A DNA stretch of 64,000 bases from Scatophagus argus. Lineage: Eukaryota; Chordata; Actinopteri; Scatophagidae. Made by a program: the position numbers and the translations under genes. Positions 23,181-35,800 of the stretch are shown piece after piece. The stretch's first letter is position 1. Each line of letters starts with the position of its first letter. The notes beneath the pieces are model-generated. The model was not told the DNA's origin, made no database searches, and saw nothing but the letters and a program-made list of their open reading frames with translations. The DNA lies in the NCBI RefSeq assembly GCF_020382885.2, contig NC_058510.1, positions 299,501 to 363,500 on the forward strand, written 5' to 3'.

Positions 23181-26100
23181 ATGTCTTCTGGACTCCTGGA
23201 GCCTCCTGAAGGAGGAGAACAACTCTGTGTCTTCCTGCTGAGACACGAAGGAGAGGAGGAGAGCAGGAGGGAGGTGGGCTGCCAGTGGGAGTGTCCAGAG
23301 GAGGAGAGGAGGGAAGTGGGCTGTCAGAGCGACACAGCAGAAAGGAGAGACGCTGCTGTCCAGGTGGACCTGCTGACTCAGCATCTCAGCTGGAGACACT
23401 GTAAAGGTGAGTCTCACCTGCTCGCAGCACAACACACATGTCCATCACACAGAGGATGAACAGAACAGGAGAGTGTCAGAGTGAAGAGGACCACTTTGAT
23501 CAGACAGTCTGACTCCCACCTGGGAGGGATTAGATCTTTATTGTTACTATACGTGTACAATGAAACTGTTGGAGCAAACCTCCAGGTGCTTACAGAATAT
23601 ATACGTAAATACCGGTACAATTAGTGCAACTCTGTGATTTACAACAATTAAGTTGTATTGCTGTGTATAGCCTCTACAACCAGGTTTTATATATACAGTA
23701 TATACATACTGTATATACACACACACATATATATATATATACACACACATATATATATACACACACATACCCACACACACATATATGTGTGTGTGAAGTT
23801 CAAGTCATCATGTTCCGTTGGTTTCTTTGTAAAAAATAGTGTGTGCAATAGGCAATAATCGTGTTTGAGTTTCAGAACTACAATTCCTGTGGTGCTTGAG
23901 GTGTAAACAGGGCATATGATGTTGCCATGGAAACAGTGAGATACACTGTGTACCACAGCTTGAACTCCATCTTTTTTTAGCCTGAAAATGAGGAAAACGC
24001 ACTGTTACAAGGAGACACTTTTTGCTTCAACTTTACAAGTAGATTTATGGACATTTATGATGTCTGCAGGAAGTGGACATCACACTGTATGATGTCAACA
24101 TGTGTTTCCTGTCTGTCGGCCTGGACTCCGAGGAGACATTAAATAAAATGAACAGCAGTGAGAGCCTGATGGTAACTAGATGCGCATGAACTGACATATT
24201 TCTGCCACAAGGTGGCAGCAGAGCTCACAACTGGTCACAGATCAGCTCACTGAGAAGCGGAACCAGACAATCACACACAACAGCTGAGACCAACTCAAGA
24301 CTAATATTAGCAATCAGTTTATTCATGTATGGTGAATATTCTCCTGAGAAGATGCTGGAATCAGCTGGCACACTTTGGCCTTATTGACAGAAAGTCACAT
24401 GAGCACAGTAACATTTTTCCTCTTTTAATTAAAGCAACTCTTTGGTTGTCTCTGCAGCCTCGTCTGCGATGCTGCTGCAGTGTTTTGCAGTCAGACCCGA
24501 TGGACCAGATGGTGGCGCGCTGCTGCAGCACTGCGCCACCAGTCGGACCAGAACCAGAACCATCCAGCCCGCCATCAAGCTCTCCCCTGAACTTGCACAG
24601 TCCAGGTCCCAAAGGAGGCCGCCTCCTCAGAGCTCCAACGTGACCAAGAGTAATCGAAGTCAACGTCGCGACCGCCGCCGCCGCCGCCGTGTGTCTCCTG
24701 CCACTGACCTACAGGAGGATGAAGAAGATGAGGAAGAGGAGGAAGAGGTGGAGGAGGTGGTAGCAGAGGACACAGGTGATCCCACCTGGACTCCACCAGA
24801 GGGAGGTGAGAGAGGACAAACCAAAACACATCTTATTTGGTTAAAAAAAAATTTGAATTTGTTAATTTATTTCTTAAATTGTTTTGATTATTTGTGTTCT
24901 TATTCTCACATTTTCAATGTTTTTCACTTACACGATTTGTTTGCATGAATTCCTGTACTCTACATTTTTAAATTTTGAATTTTATTTTTCAGCAGTTATT
25001 AAATTATTTCTGTGGTATTATTGTATCTTAAAGAAAATACATTTTGATTTTAATATGTTTCAGGTTTTATTTTTGTATGTTTTTTTTTTAGTTAACAACA
25101 TATTCACACCCAGTCTGATATCTGATATGTTCATGTTACAAGGTCATCTTTCTTCTCTGATCCCCCCAGGTGTCAACTCTCACGAGTCTCACTCGGCTCT
25201 CCAGGACGTCCAGCTGGACTCAGAGTCCCAGCATGCACCTCTTCGTGCAGTGAAGATGGAGCCCGACAGCACCGTGTGCGACATCTGTGGCAAAGTGATG
25301 AAGAACAAGTCGAGTCTAGCCCGGCACTCCTTCATTCACACGGGGAAGAAGCCGTTCGCCTGCCACCTGTGCGACCTGCGCTTCAACCGCCGCGACAACC
25401 TGCAGCACCACCTGAACCGCCTGCACCCCAACGGTGTGGCGAAGCTGGAGAAGCAGCGTGAGGTGCAGACGTGGCTTTGTGCCGTCTGCGGTAAAACCTT
25501 CAGCTGCAGGTCCCGGCTGAAGACACATGAGGTCATCCACTCAGGGGTGAAACCTCACCGCTGTGACCTCTGCCCCAAAGCCTACATGAGGACCAATGAC
25601 CTCGAGCACCATAAGAAGATCGTTCATATCAACGGCGCCGCCGAGCCCCAGCGGTCGAGCTCGTTGCTCTGCGACCTCTGCGGCAAAGAGTTTAAATGCA
25701 AGTCGCAGCTGGCCGTCCACTTCCAGACTCACACCGGAGAGCGACCGCACCTCTGCGACATCTGTGGGCGCAAATTCGGCCGCCAGTACCAGCTTAAACG
25801 CCACAAAATCCTGGTTCACGCCAACCGAGCGAATGGCGAGGAGAACCTGCCACCTGATGCGCCATTTGCCTGTGACGTCTGTGGGAAGCGGCTGAAATCT
25901 GAAGCGCAGCTCGCCGCTCACTCCCGCATCCACTCAGGTGACAAACCTCACCGCTGCAGCATCTGTCTGCGCAGCTTCCAGAGCGCCACCTGCCTGAAGC
26001 AGCACCACCTACGCGTTCACCTCAGGGTCAGAGTCAATGAGGCGCCGCACCCCATCGGGCGTAGGAAGAGCTCAGCGGTGGCGAAGGCCTTTCCGTGTCC

Positions 26101-26617
26101 TGTCTGTGGCAAAGTTTTCAAGTTCAAGTCTTTGCTGGCGAGTCACTCGCTGATTCACAGCGAGATCCGACCATACGGCTGCGACTTCTGCAGCCGCAGC
26201 TTCAGACGCCTCAGCCACTTGAAGAGACACCGTGAGGTCGTCCACGCCAACGGAGAGCGGCTGCCGCAGAGCTTCATCTGCAACATCTGTGGCAAAGACA
26301 AGAAGTGCCGCTCGCAGCTCGCCAGACACGTCATCATCCACACCGGCGAGCGGCCGTTTGCCTGCGACCTCTGCACCGCCCGCTTCAACCGCAGCGGGAA
26401 CCTGAAGCAGCACAGGAAGCGCATGCATGGTGTGGGAACGGCGGCCACGGAGGAAACCACGCCCATCCTGTTCGATGACAACGACACGGTTCCGGTTCTG
26501 GCTTACAAACAGGAAGAGACGGTGGTGGCTGTGGACGTCACAGCCGAGGACGGCGAGGCTGCGGTGGTGGCGAGCAACCAGACAGACGCTTTGCAGCACC
26601 TTGTCCCAACTACCTGA
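23181..26617 (+). CDS. C2H2 zinc-finger protein with 12 fingers in six pairs
   Basis: Three coding exons, 23181-23406, 24458-24805 and 25170-26617, join in phase 1 to give 673 residues. Residues 1-191 have no recognised domain: acidic, charged, with an Arg run (six Arg) and a Glu/Asp-rich run. From residue 228 to about 610 lie 12 C2H2 fingers. Odd fingers are C-x2-C-x12-H-x3-H followed by a TGERP-type linker; even fingers are C-x2-C-x12-H-x4-H followed by a longer spacer of about 11-25 residues. The tail is acidic. This fits a nuclear DNA-binding regulator; the target is unknown. I chose ATG 23181 because it lies just after a good acceptor. The long open frame beginning at 24884 is intron read-through and not the start. 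An ATTAAA at 26802-26807 is a candidate poly(A) signal. I cannot name an orthologue. Confidence 0.87.
23690..23792 (+). repeat. TA/CA microsatellite with palindromic start
   Basis: TATATACAGTATATACATAC and its near mirror lead into alternating TATA and CACACA runs. It is intronic in the zinc-finger gene, between 23406 and 24458. Confidence 0.85.
24205..24219 (+). promoter_or_regulatory. CTCF-like motif (one mismatch to core)
   Basis: CCACAAGGTGGCAGC matches the CTCF core CCASYAGRKGGC except at the Y position (A). It is intronic in the zinc-finger gene. Sequence match only. Confidence 0.3.
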
Positions 26618-27410
26618 ACTGAGCATGCTCAGAACGTCCTGCCTTCCTGCTTCGCTTCTTTGAACCTTTGAGTTTGTGATGTGGAACCCGTCTGATGTTC
26701 TGAGGGGTGAAGATCAAACGGAGATGTTTCCTGAAGAAGAAGGTTCTGCAAAGAACAATGCTGAGTTCCTCCTAAAGAACCGTTCTGCTCTGATACTTTG
26801 AATTAAACATCAGCTTTCACAGACGAGTCTTTGTTCAGCCCTTCAGTCTTCCGCAGCAGAGATGTGGATTCTTTCCTCCTCGTGTCCATTAAGTTTTGAC
26901 TGTTGGGAGCGGATTGGTTGACTTCACAGAGGAAGTGTTCTATTCACGACAAAGACAGATTTTAATTTAAGACCCAGGACTGCAGAGTGTGTGATGTCTG
27001 GTCCATCACGTGGTGTGAGAACTGAGAAATGTTCCCAGGGTGATGGGATTCAGAAACTACTCTCACATCTCATTAATTTTCCCATTAATCAGACTGAATT
27101 ACTGAATGATGGATTCTGATGAGGTATTTCATTAAGATGAACAGTCTTAATCTCCCAGTTGAACTGCTTTGGGTTTTAAACTCTGAAGTGAAAATGAAAC
27201 GAGTTCCTCAGGACCCAAACCTGATGTGCAGGGCCGTAGAACAGAATGCTGGACCCGGTGCTGAGGGCCCCTCTCCGCAGTTTGGTTCTGGTGTGTCTAT
27301 GGAGCCTGTGGATGTCAGTCTGTACAGTACAGTGAATATTTGAAACTTCCTGTGGAAGGGACTGAAGTCTAATAATCCTGGAAACACAGCGAGATTCCAT
27401 CATACATCTA

Positions 27411-28022
27411 CTATATGGGACAAAAATATTGGGACATCTGATCATTAAAGTAACAGGGACTTTAATGACATCCATCTTCTGTACTGCTTTATCCAGTAGG
27501 GCCGTGGAGGGGCTGGAGTGTATCTGAGCTGGACACAGGTGAGAGGTGGGTAACAGCTTCCACTCTTCTGTGAAGGCTTTCCACAACATGTTGGAGTGTT
27601 TCTGTGGGAATTTGTGCCCATTCATGCAGTAGAGCATTTGTGAGGTCACACACTGATGTTGGACCAAAAGGCCTGGCTCACAATCTCCGTTCCAGTTCAT
27701 CCCAAAGGTGTTGGATGGGGTTGAGGTCAGGGCTCTGTGTGGGCCAGTCAAGTTCTTCCACACCAAACTCATGCAACCATGTCTTTATGGAGCTTTGCTT
27801 TGTGCACTGGGGCACAGTCATGCTGGAATAGAAAAGGGCCTTCAACAAACTGTTGCCACAAAGTTGGAAGCATAGCATTGTCCAAAATGTCTTGGTGAGC
27901 TGAAGCATTAAGGTTTCCCTTCACTGGAAGTCAGGGGCCGAGAACAAACCCTGAGGAACAGGTCCACACCACACCTGAAGTCAGTGTAAAAGGTTTGTCC
28001 CAATACTTTTAGCTGTATAGTG
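27411..28022 (-). mobile_element. Internally deleted Tc1-like transposon
   Basis: The ends are inverted repeats: CTATATGGGACAAAAATATTGGGACA at the left and the complement of CACTATACAGCTAAAAGTATTGGGAC at the right, flanked by TA. Between them on the minus strand is a C-terminal transposase remnant including WPTQSPDLNPIQHLWDELE, the Tc1-type region with the last catalytic acidic residue. The first two thirds of the gene are missing, so it is non-autonomous. A small dispersed repeat is inserted at about 27468-27551. Confidence 0.75.
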
Positions 28023-28024
28023 TA

Positions 28025-29208
28025 CATGTTTTCTTTGAAGTATTAAAAATTTTAACTCGCACATTACATGGTCGGAAGCTGCTGACAGGCTGATTGAGTT
28101 TCTTTACAAACTGACAGATGAGGCGTTTCAGGTTTAATTCACTCCAATAAATTTGATCTTGTTGATTCCGCTGAATTCGTGTGTGTGTGATGTTTGTATG
28201 TGAACTATGAAGTGTGTTAATCAAATGAACGACAGGCTCCCAGCGGCGGCTCAGCAGGTCTGAAATCAGGTGCATTCGAGTGTAAACGGGTCATCAGAAC
28301 AGACTGTAACCTCACCTGGACCCCACCTGAGGCAGGTGAAGTTATGTTGCATCATCACACAGGAGACCAATCGTGTTCCACATTCAGACGCTTTAATGAC
28401 ACGTTCGCGGACTGATTACAGACGAGGAGAGAAGAGTTTCCTCCGACAGTCTGCTTTCTGTTGAAATCTTAGATTCTCTTGAAAAATAAAACAGCTTCAG
28501 TGTTTCTCACATTAACAGATCTGTCCTCCCCGCTTTGTTCACTGCACACATTCGTCACGTGACACACAGGTACAGTCAGCACAGGTGAACAAACAGGTGA
28601 AGACTGACCAACCAGAGCTGAAGTACAAGCAGGTGGGAGAAGAACGTGGGACATAAGAAGGATGAAGGAGATGTGGAAGAACACAACGGAAAGAAAGTGC
28701 ACAGTAAGGAAACAAGATACTGAAAGGATGCAGGGAAGGTAAGGAGGAGGTGTAGAGAGGAACAAGGGACATAAGGTGGCAGGGACTGCAGGTAGAGGGA
28801 AGGAAGGACAGAAGAAGAGGACAGTACAAACAAGACAGGAAGAAAAGAACATCAGATTTAATTATTTACAGAAAAGCAACAGAAAGGAGGATGTAAGCAC
28901 AGAAAGATGGAGTGAAGGAAGGCCAGAAAGAACAGGAAGGACGTATCTCCAAAGTAAAGTGAGACAGGAAATAAATGCAGGTGACAACACATTCACATAC
29001 CTGTGTAGTAATGTGTAGTACATCTCTGTGGAGGTGCAGTATAAATACCCAGAAATGCAGTAAAAGTACAGTGAAAGTATACAAGCTTCACCAAAAGAAG
29101 AGAAAATAAAAGCCTCATCGTCCTCTGAGAACTCAAAGCTCCACCTGTCCATCATCACGCCATGATGAAGATGATTGATTGAGCGATTGAAGTGATGTCA
29201 CTGTGATG
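28025..29208. other. Intergenic region and probable chodl 3' UTR
   Basis: The part next to 29209 is probably chodl 3' UTR (minus strand). TTTAAT at 28856-28861 would read ATTAAA on the minus strand and is a candidate poly(A) signal. The plus strand at 28,620-28,960 is purine-rich. No other gene is visible. Confidence 0.45.
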
Positions 29209-29756
29209 TCAGACCTCCATGGAGTCCAATTTGGGCGTCCTGGAGATCCACAGGTTGGACTGGTCAGCGGCGGTCTTGGTGTGGGGAGAGCTGCAGGAAG
29301 GAAGGAAGAGAGAGAGAGAGAGAGTAATCAGTGTTGCCAGGGTTACCACAGGACCCAACATGTGACTGCAGCTTGCTGTGATTGGTCCAGACTTCAGTTA
29401 TGACAGCCAGCTAACAAATGTCTCATACAGCAGCTCATTCATTTTATACAAGTGACCTGCCCACCACCAATCGTCTTCATCCTCATCCTCATCCTCATCC
29501 TCATCTTCATCAAACAACCACTCTGCAGCTTCAGTGCAACATTAACCCGAATACAAAGAGGAAGTTCAGGGGAAAAAAAGCGCCAGATTCAGCAATCTGT
29601 CTACTGGGAGACACACCTGAACCAACGCCAGGTATTGACACACACACACACACACACACACACAGTGAAGCCGGGCACAGAGCCAGAAGCTGCTGTAAAT
29701 CAGCTCTTGTTAACAAGACATCTGAGTGTTTGACCTGTCATAATCACTGAGTAAGC

Positions 29757-29822
<66 letters not shown>

Positions 29823-32800
29823 GCATCCTCAGCAGTACCAGTCGTCTTGGTTTAGCAGTTTTAGCAGGAGAACGAGAGGCTGCTGGGTTTTGAAGTTCCT
29901 GTGGGTCTGAGAACAGGTTGAGTCTGGCTCACTCGTTTCTTCAGTGAGTTCACAGGATGTTGGTGTCCCTGATGTTGGTCCAACCTGGTCTCTAAACGTG
30001 GGACTCTTGCTAAGTGAATGAAAGAAGGGAGGTTGGAGTCCTGCGTTCAGGTCTTACCTTCTGCTGAGCCTCTGGAAACAACACGTCCCAGAAGCCACCA
30101 GGATGAGCAGCAGCAGGGGGATTGTGGGAATGATGACGTACAGCAGTAACATGCCTGAGCAGGGACAGACGAGAGCCGTGAGACGTCAAAATGGACATGA
30201 AACCCTGTGAGAGAATCCGTGAGGCATCACTGGACTCAACAGCCCAGGATGTTAGTGTGTGAATACAGGAAGTACAGGAAGAGGAATCAGCTGTGTCTGC
30301 ACCTGAAGCTCCAGCCATGGTGACCTGAGGGGGAACATCGTCGCCACCTGCAGACTGTTTGACCACACCTCCACCTGCCGTCGCCTCTGAGGACACACAC
30401 AAACACACACATTTTGACCTCAGGGCGGCGCTGCATGCCTCTTAGACCCCATCCCTACCAAACTTCTCAAAGAAGCTTTACCCTTACTTAGCACCTGTCT
30501 ATTAGACATGATCAATCTGTCCCTGATAACAGGCCATGTACCCCAGTCCTTTAAAGTAGCTGTAGTCAAACCTCTCCTTAAAAAACACACACTTGATCCA
30601 GAGGTTTTAAGCAACTATAGACCAATATCTAACCTTCCATTTCTTTCCAAGATCCTTGAAAGAACAGTCGCCAATCAGTTATATGACTTTCTTCAAAATA
30701 ATAACTTATTTGAAACTTTTCAATCTGGCTTTAGAGCTCATCATAGCACAGAAACAGCATTGGTCAAAGTCACAAATGACCTCCTCCTGGCATCAGACAA
30801 GGGATTTATCTCTGTCCTTGTACTGTTAGACCTTAGTGCTGCATTTGACACCATTGACCACTCTATATTACTGCACAGATTGGAACACCTAATTGGCATC
30901 AAAGGAACTGCATTAAGCTGGTTTCAGTCTTATTTATCAGAGCGATTTCAATTTGTTCATGTTAATGATACATCGTCCACACTGTCAAAAGTTAGTCATG
31001 GAGTTCCCCAAGGTTCTGTCCTTGGGCCAATATTATTCAGCCTGTATATGCTCCCCATTGGTGATTGGTGATTATTAGGAAACACTCCATACATTTTCAT
31101 TGTTATGCGGATGACACGCAATTGTACTTATCAATGAAACCAGATGAAACAAATCAGCTAGTCAAGCTTCAGGCATGTCTTAAAGACATAAAAACCTGGA
31201 TGACCAGCAACTTCCTACTTCTCAATTCAGACAAAACCGAAGTTATTGTTCTGGGCCCCGAACACCTTAGAAATAAATTATGCAGTGATATTGCATCGAT
31301 AGATGGCTTAGCCGTGGCCTCAAGCTCCACTGTAAGGAATTTTGGAGTTATCTTTGACCAGGACATGTCCTTTAACTCGCACATTGCAAATATTTCAAAG
31401 ACTGCATTCTTTCACCTCCGAAATATCGCAAAGATTAGGCACATCCTGAGTCAGAAAGATGCAGAAAAATTAGTCCATGCATTCCTCTAGACTGGATTAC
31501 TGTAACTCCCTTCTATCAGGCTGCCCCAGTAAATCCATAAAGACTCTCCAGCTAATCCAGAACGCTGCAGCACGACTACTGACAAGAACCAGCATGAGAG
31601 ATCATATTTCTCCTGTACTGGCTTCTCTACATTGGCTACCTGTAAAATTCAGGATAGATTTTAAAATTCTCCTCCTCACTTATAAAGCCCTGAACGGTCA
31701 GGCACCATCCTATCTTAAAGAGTTAATAGTACCCTATTATCCCACCAGAACTTTGCGTTCCCAAAATGCAGGGCTACTTGTGGTTCCTAGAGTCCTCAAA
31801 AGTAGACTGGGAACCAGAGCATTTAGTTATCAAGCTCCTCTACTATGGAACCATCTTCCAGTTTCGGTCCGGGAGGCGGACACCCTCTCTACATTTAAGA
31901 GTAGACTAAAAACTTTCCTCTTTGATAAAGCTTATAGTTAGGGCTGGCCTAGGCCGGCCCCTAGTTATGCTGCTATAGGCTTAGACTGCCGGGGTCCTCC
32001 CATGACGCACTGAGCTCTTTCTTCCTCTCCCTCTCCTTCTGCACACATTCATGTCCCATTAATGCATATTACTAACTCAACTTCTTCCCTGGAGTCCCTG
32101 TGCTTTCTTGTCCCACAGATTCCTATCGATCATGACTGGACCTCCTGCTGCGGTCCTGCTGTCTTCCTGCTCAAAACCTACTGCAATTACTACTGTTTAG
32201 TCATAATCTGATTTAAATCTGTTAAGACTCAGTACAGCTACTACCATTATTGTCACTACCATTGTTATCAAAATCACCATAATACCTTCTGTATACTTCA
32301 TTGTCATTGTCATTATCTACATTTCGATACTTCTGGTATTATTACTGCTGCTATGCATCTCTGCTTGTGTGCTCCTTCTCTCACACCCCACCCCCTCTGT
32401 CTCTCTCCCTTGCTCTCTCTGTCGCTCTCCTGCTCTCTCTCTCTCTCTCTCTCTCTCTGTCAACCCAACCGGTCAAGGCAGATGGCCGCCCATCTTGAGC
32501 CGGGGTCTGCTCCGAGGTTTCTGCCTTCTAAAAGGCAGTTTTTCCTCGCCACTGTCGCCAAGTGCTTGCTCAAGGGGGAATGTTGGGCTCTCTCTATTTT
32601 ACAATTTAATTAAAGAGTTTGGTCTGGACCTGCTCTAATTGGAAAGTGTCATGAGATAACTTTTGTTGTGAATTGGCGCTATATAAATAAACTGAATTGA
32701 AAATTGAATTGAAAAGGATTCATCCTCCGGAGAACGTGAACGTCTGAACATAACCGTGGATCTGCTGTCTTGGTTTCTGTTCTGCTTCATCAGCGGTGAA

Positions 32801-35800
32801 GTTCATCCTCAGCTCAAAGTCTGACACAAAACACCAACAGCTTCATCTGAATCAGCCTTCACCTGTTAGCTCCACCCTCGTACATCACACCACACTGAAT
32901 AAAAGACTCTTGCAGAGCCTCACAGCAGGAAGTGACCTTCATGTACTCCTTCGGTTAAAAACATTTTACTGTGTCGGTCATAAAGAGCAGCTCACCTGTG
33001 CCCTGCCCCTCAGGTGTGTCCCCCTGTTCCTTCACAAGATGGCTCTCTAAAGAAAGGAAGCAAAGGGGAGACGAACAACATGAATGGCAAAAAAAAGAAC
33101 AGCGTTTCTTACAAACATTTAAACAAATATAGAAATTTATCAAAATGGCTACAACATTATGAAATAATTAAAGAAATATATGGCAAGAGATAAAGACAAA
33201 AATGAACAAAAAGAATAAGAGAAATATAAAAAACACTAAAGGAAAGAAAGATCTGATGGTGCCTGATTTTTTAGCAGAGAGTGAAGCTGATTGGCTGATG
33301 TTACCTGGTTCATATTTGCAGATGAAGTTGTGTTTCATGTTGCAGCGATCATCATTCCATTGGTAGAGATAAGCCCCACCCAGACCAGGAAGTGCAGTTG
33401 GTTGATGATACATCACAACGCAGGCTTCGCCTCCACATGATGGCTCATCGAAATACCAGTTCCTACATCATCATCAGCATCATCATCATCAGCATCATCA
33501 TCGTCTTGTCCTGTTTGGGTCTGGCAGTGACATCACACTTACCTGAAGGAGGTCACACTGCCGTCAGTCCAGTGGTAGAGCTGTGGACAGGAAGTGAAGC
33601 TGTTGCTCAGCTCAGGATGAGTCTGATCGACTCCTTCCACCCGAGTCAGACCGATCCAGAAATCACCGTCCGCTATGCCTCCTCCTCCGCCTCCCCCTCC
33701 TCCTCCTGCACCGCCCACCGCTCCTGAACGCAGCTCCTGGATACAGAGAGGAGGTAGAGAAAGATGAGGAAAGAGGAAGAGGAGGAAGATGAAGAAGACC
33801 TCGGGTCTGTCTCACCTGCAGCAGATTTTCAATGTCGCTCTGCTCAGCTGGACTCTCGATGCTGAGCAGCGACCCTCCGTCCATCTCACAGGCCTGACGT
33901 GCCTCCCTGAAGGCAACACGACTCGACACGTCATGGAAATATGCAATTTTATAGCAGGGTTGGTCCGGCCCACCCAAACACACCGTCTGACCTGAAACAG
34001 AAACAGAGTCCCGCCCACAGCGGGTTCATCGTCATCTCCTTAGCTTTGACCGAGAGGCTGTGTGCGGGAGGCTTGATGCTGGATCCCGGACCAGGAAGTC
34101 CCCCTCTCACATCTTTGCAGTGACATCACAGGCAAGACTGTCAAGTCTCAAGTCCTAAACCGTGACTTCTGGGTCCTAAGTCAATCAGAATCGCTCTTCA
34201 CCAAACATGATGGGGATGATAATTTTGGACTTGGTTCAGGCAATGAAAGAAATAACTGATCGTTTGCACATTTTTAAACAGGACACTTCTGAATCACTCA
34301 AGTCACGTTACCGCTCGTGTTAAGGTCGATTTGTCAGTCGAGTGTGACTGACAGCCCACAGCTCCACGCAGCAGACTTCCCTCTTGACTGTCTGAGTGTG
34401 TGTGTGTGTGTGTGTGTGCGTGTGTGTGTGTTCAAAGGTCCCCAGTGAATCGCTGCAGTGATTAATCCCCAGTCTGGTTAAAACAGCCTCAGAGCTACTT
34501 TAAGTGATTAGCTGGATTCTCTTCTGCACCATCATCACTTTGCCGTTAAAGCCACTAAAGAGCTCCATATATATCTGTCTACCATCAGCCCGTCTCTCTC
34601 TCTCTCCCTCAAACTCAGATTTGCTTTATTGGTGCGCAGTGCTGCCAGCAGCAGCTGTAGCTCAGAGACACTCACCAAATGGCTTGTGTGTGACCACATA
34701 CAGGAGGACGCAGGTTTCTGTCCATCAGGACAGGTCACATGATCAAACATTCAGGCAGGTTTCACTACATTACAGATTGCATCCCAGTCGGTCAAGGCAG
34801 ATGGCCGCCCACCTCGGGCCGGGGGTCCGCTCTGAGGTTTCTGCCTTTTAACGGGCAGTTTTTCCTCGCCACTGTTGCCATGTTGGGTCTCTCTGTAGTC
34901 TAAATTAAAAGGTTTGGTCGAGACCTGCTCTAATTGGAGGGTGTCATGTAACCGTTGTTGTGATTTGGGGCTGTACGAGTGAATGGAACCGAAATACATC
35001 ATCACCGTCGTCCTCATCACCATCTGTTAGCACCACAGCAGGCTTACTAAAACCAACCAGCTGCAATCAGCTCTGATTACATTTGAAAGAAAATGATTAT
35101 AAGGACATTGTAGAGGAGCACCTGATTACACTTCTGGTGCGTCTCTGATGTAATGCGCCACTTCTAGAATCATGAGGCTTTCTGATGATAACAGATGGAC
35201 GATCTGACATGGCTTTTCGCCTTTTTAGCAGCACGGGAACGTCCACATTATGCAACTCGTTCACGTAGTTTGTACTCAGTGACTCCTGAGTGATCTGACC
35301 CAACCAAAACACTTTGAGGGTAACAACCTGCCACAACACCTCACAAAGCACCAAGCCACGCCCACAGTGTTGCCAGGTTTGCTTCGTCGTGTCAGAAAAG
35401 AACAATAAAGTTCGATAAACACAAAACGAGCAAAGCTGACGCTTCAGTTCCAGCTGTCACAAAACCTCTTCAAGTTATTTTGTTTCTGTTTGCAGTACTT
35501 CACATTTTACAAGTACTTGTAGTACTGTGTGGTAGTTAAAGAGCATAAATGTCCTCACTTTTCAGGTTTAAACTCAACATGGTGAAAATATAAACGTAAA
35601 TATTAAGATCAGCTGAATATCACATGAAAATCACTTTGACTGCATTCTGACAGATTATACTGTGGGGGCTTTTGATTTATTCAGTGCTTCAAATGGTCTC
35701 ACAGTACAGGAAGTCCTTAATTCATACATGAAAGCTCCTTCATGTGGGTTTATCCCAAATTTCACTTTAATTAACTGATTATGACATACACATAAAAATA

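Noticed and set aside
24884..25169. Upstream start for the zinc-finger frame giving a hydrophobic N-terminus
   Set aside because: This is intron read-through: an acceptor (CCCCCCAG) at 25162-25169 and phase agreement with exon 24458-24805 show where coding begins.
26072..26626. Minus-strand 184-codon frame opposite the zinc fingers
   Set aside because: Shadow of the finger-coding exon; high GC keeps the opposite strand open. No recognisable domain.
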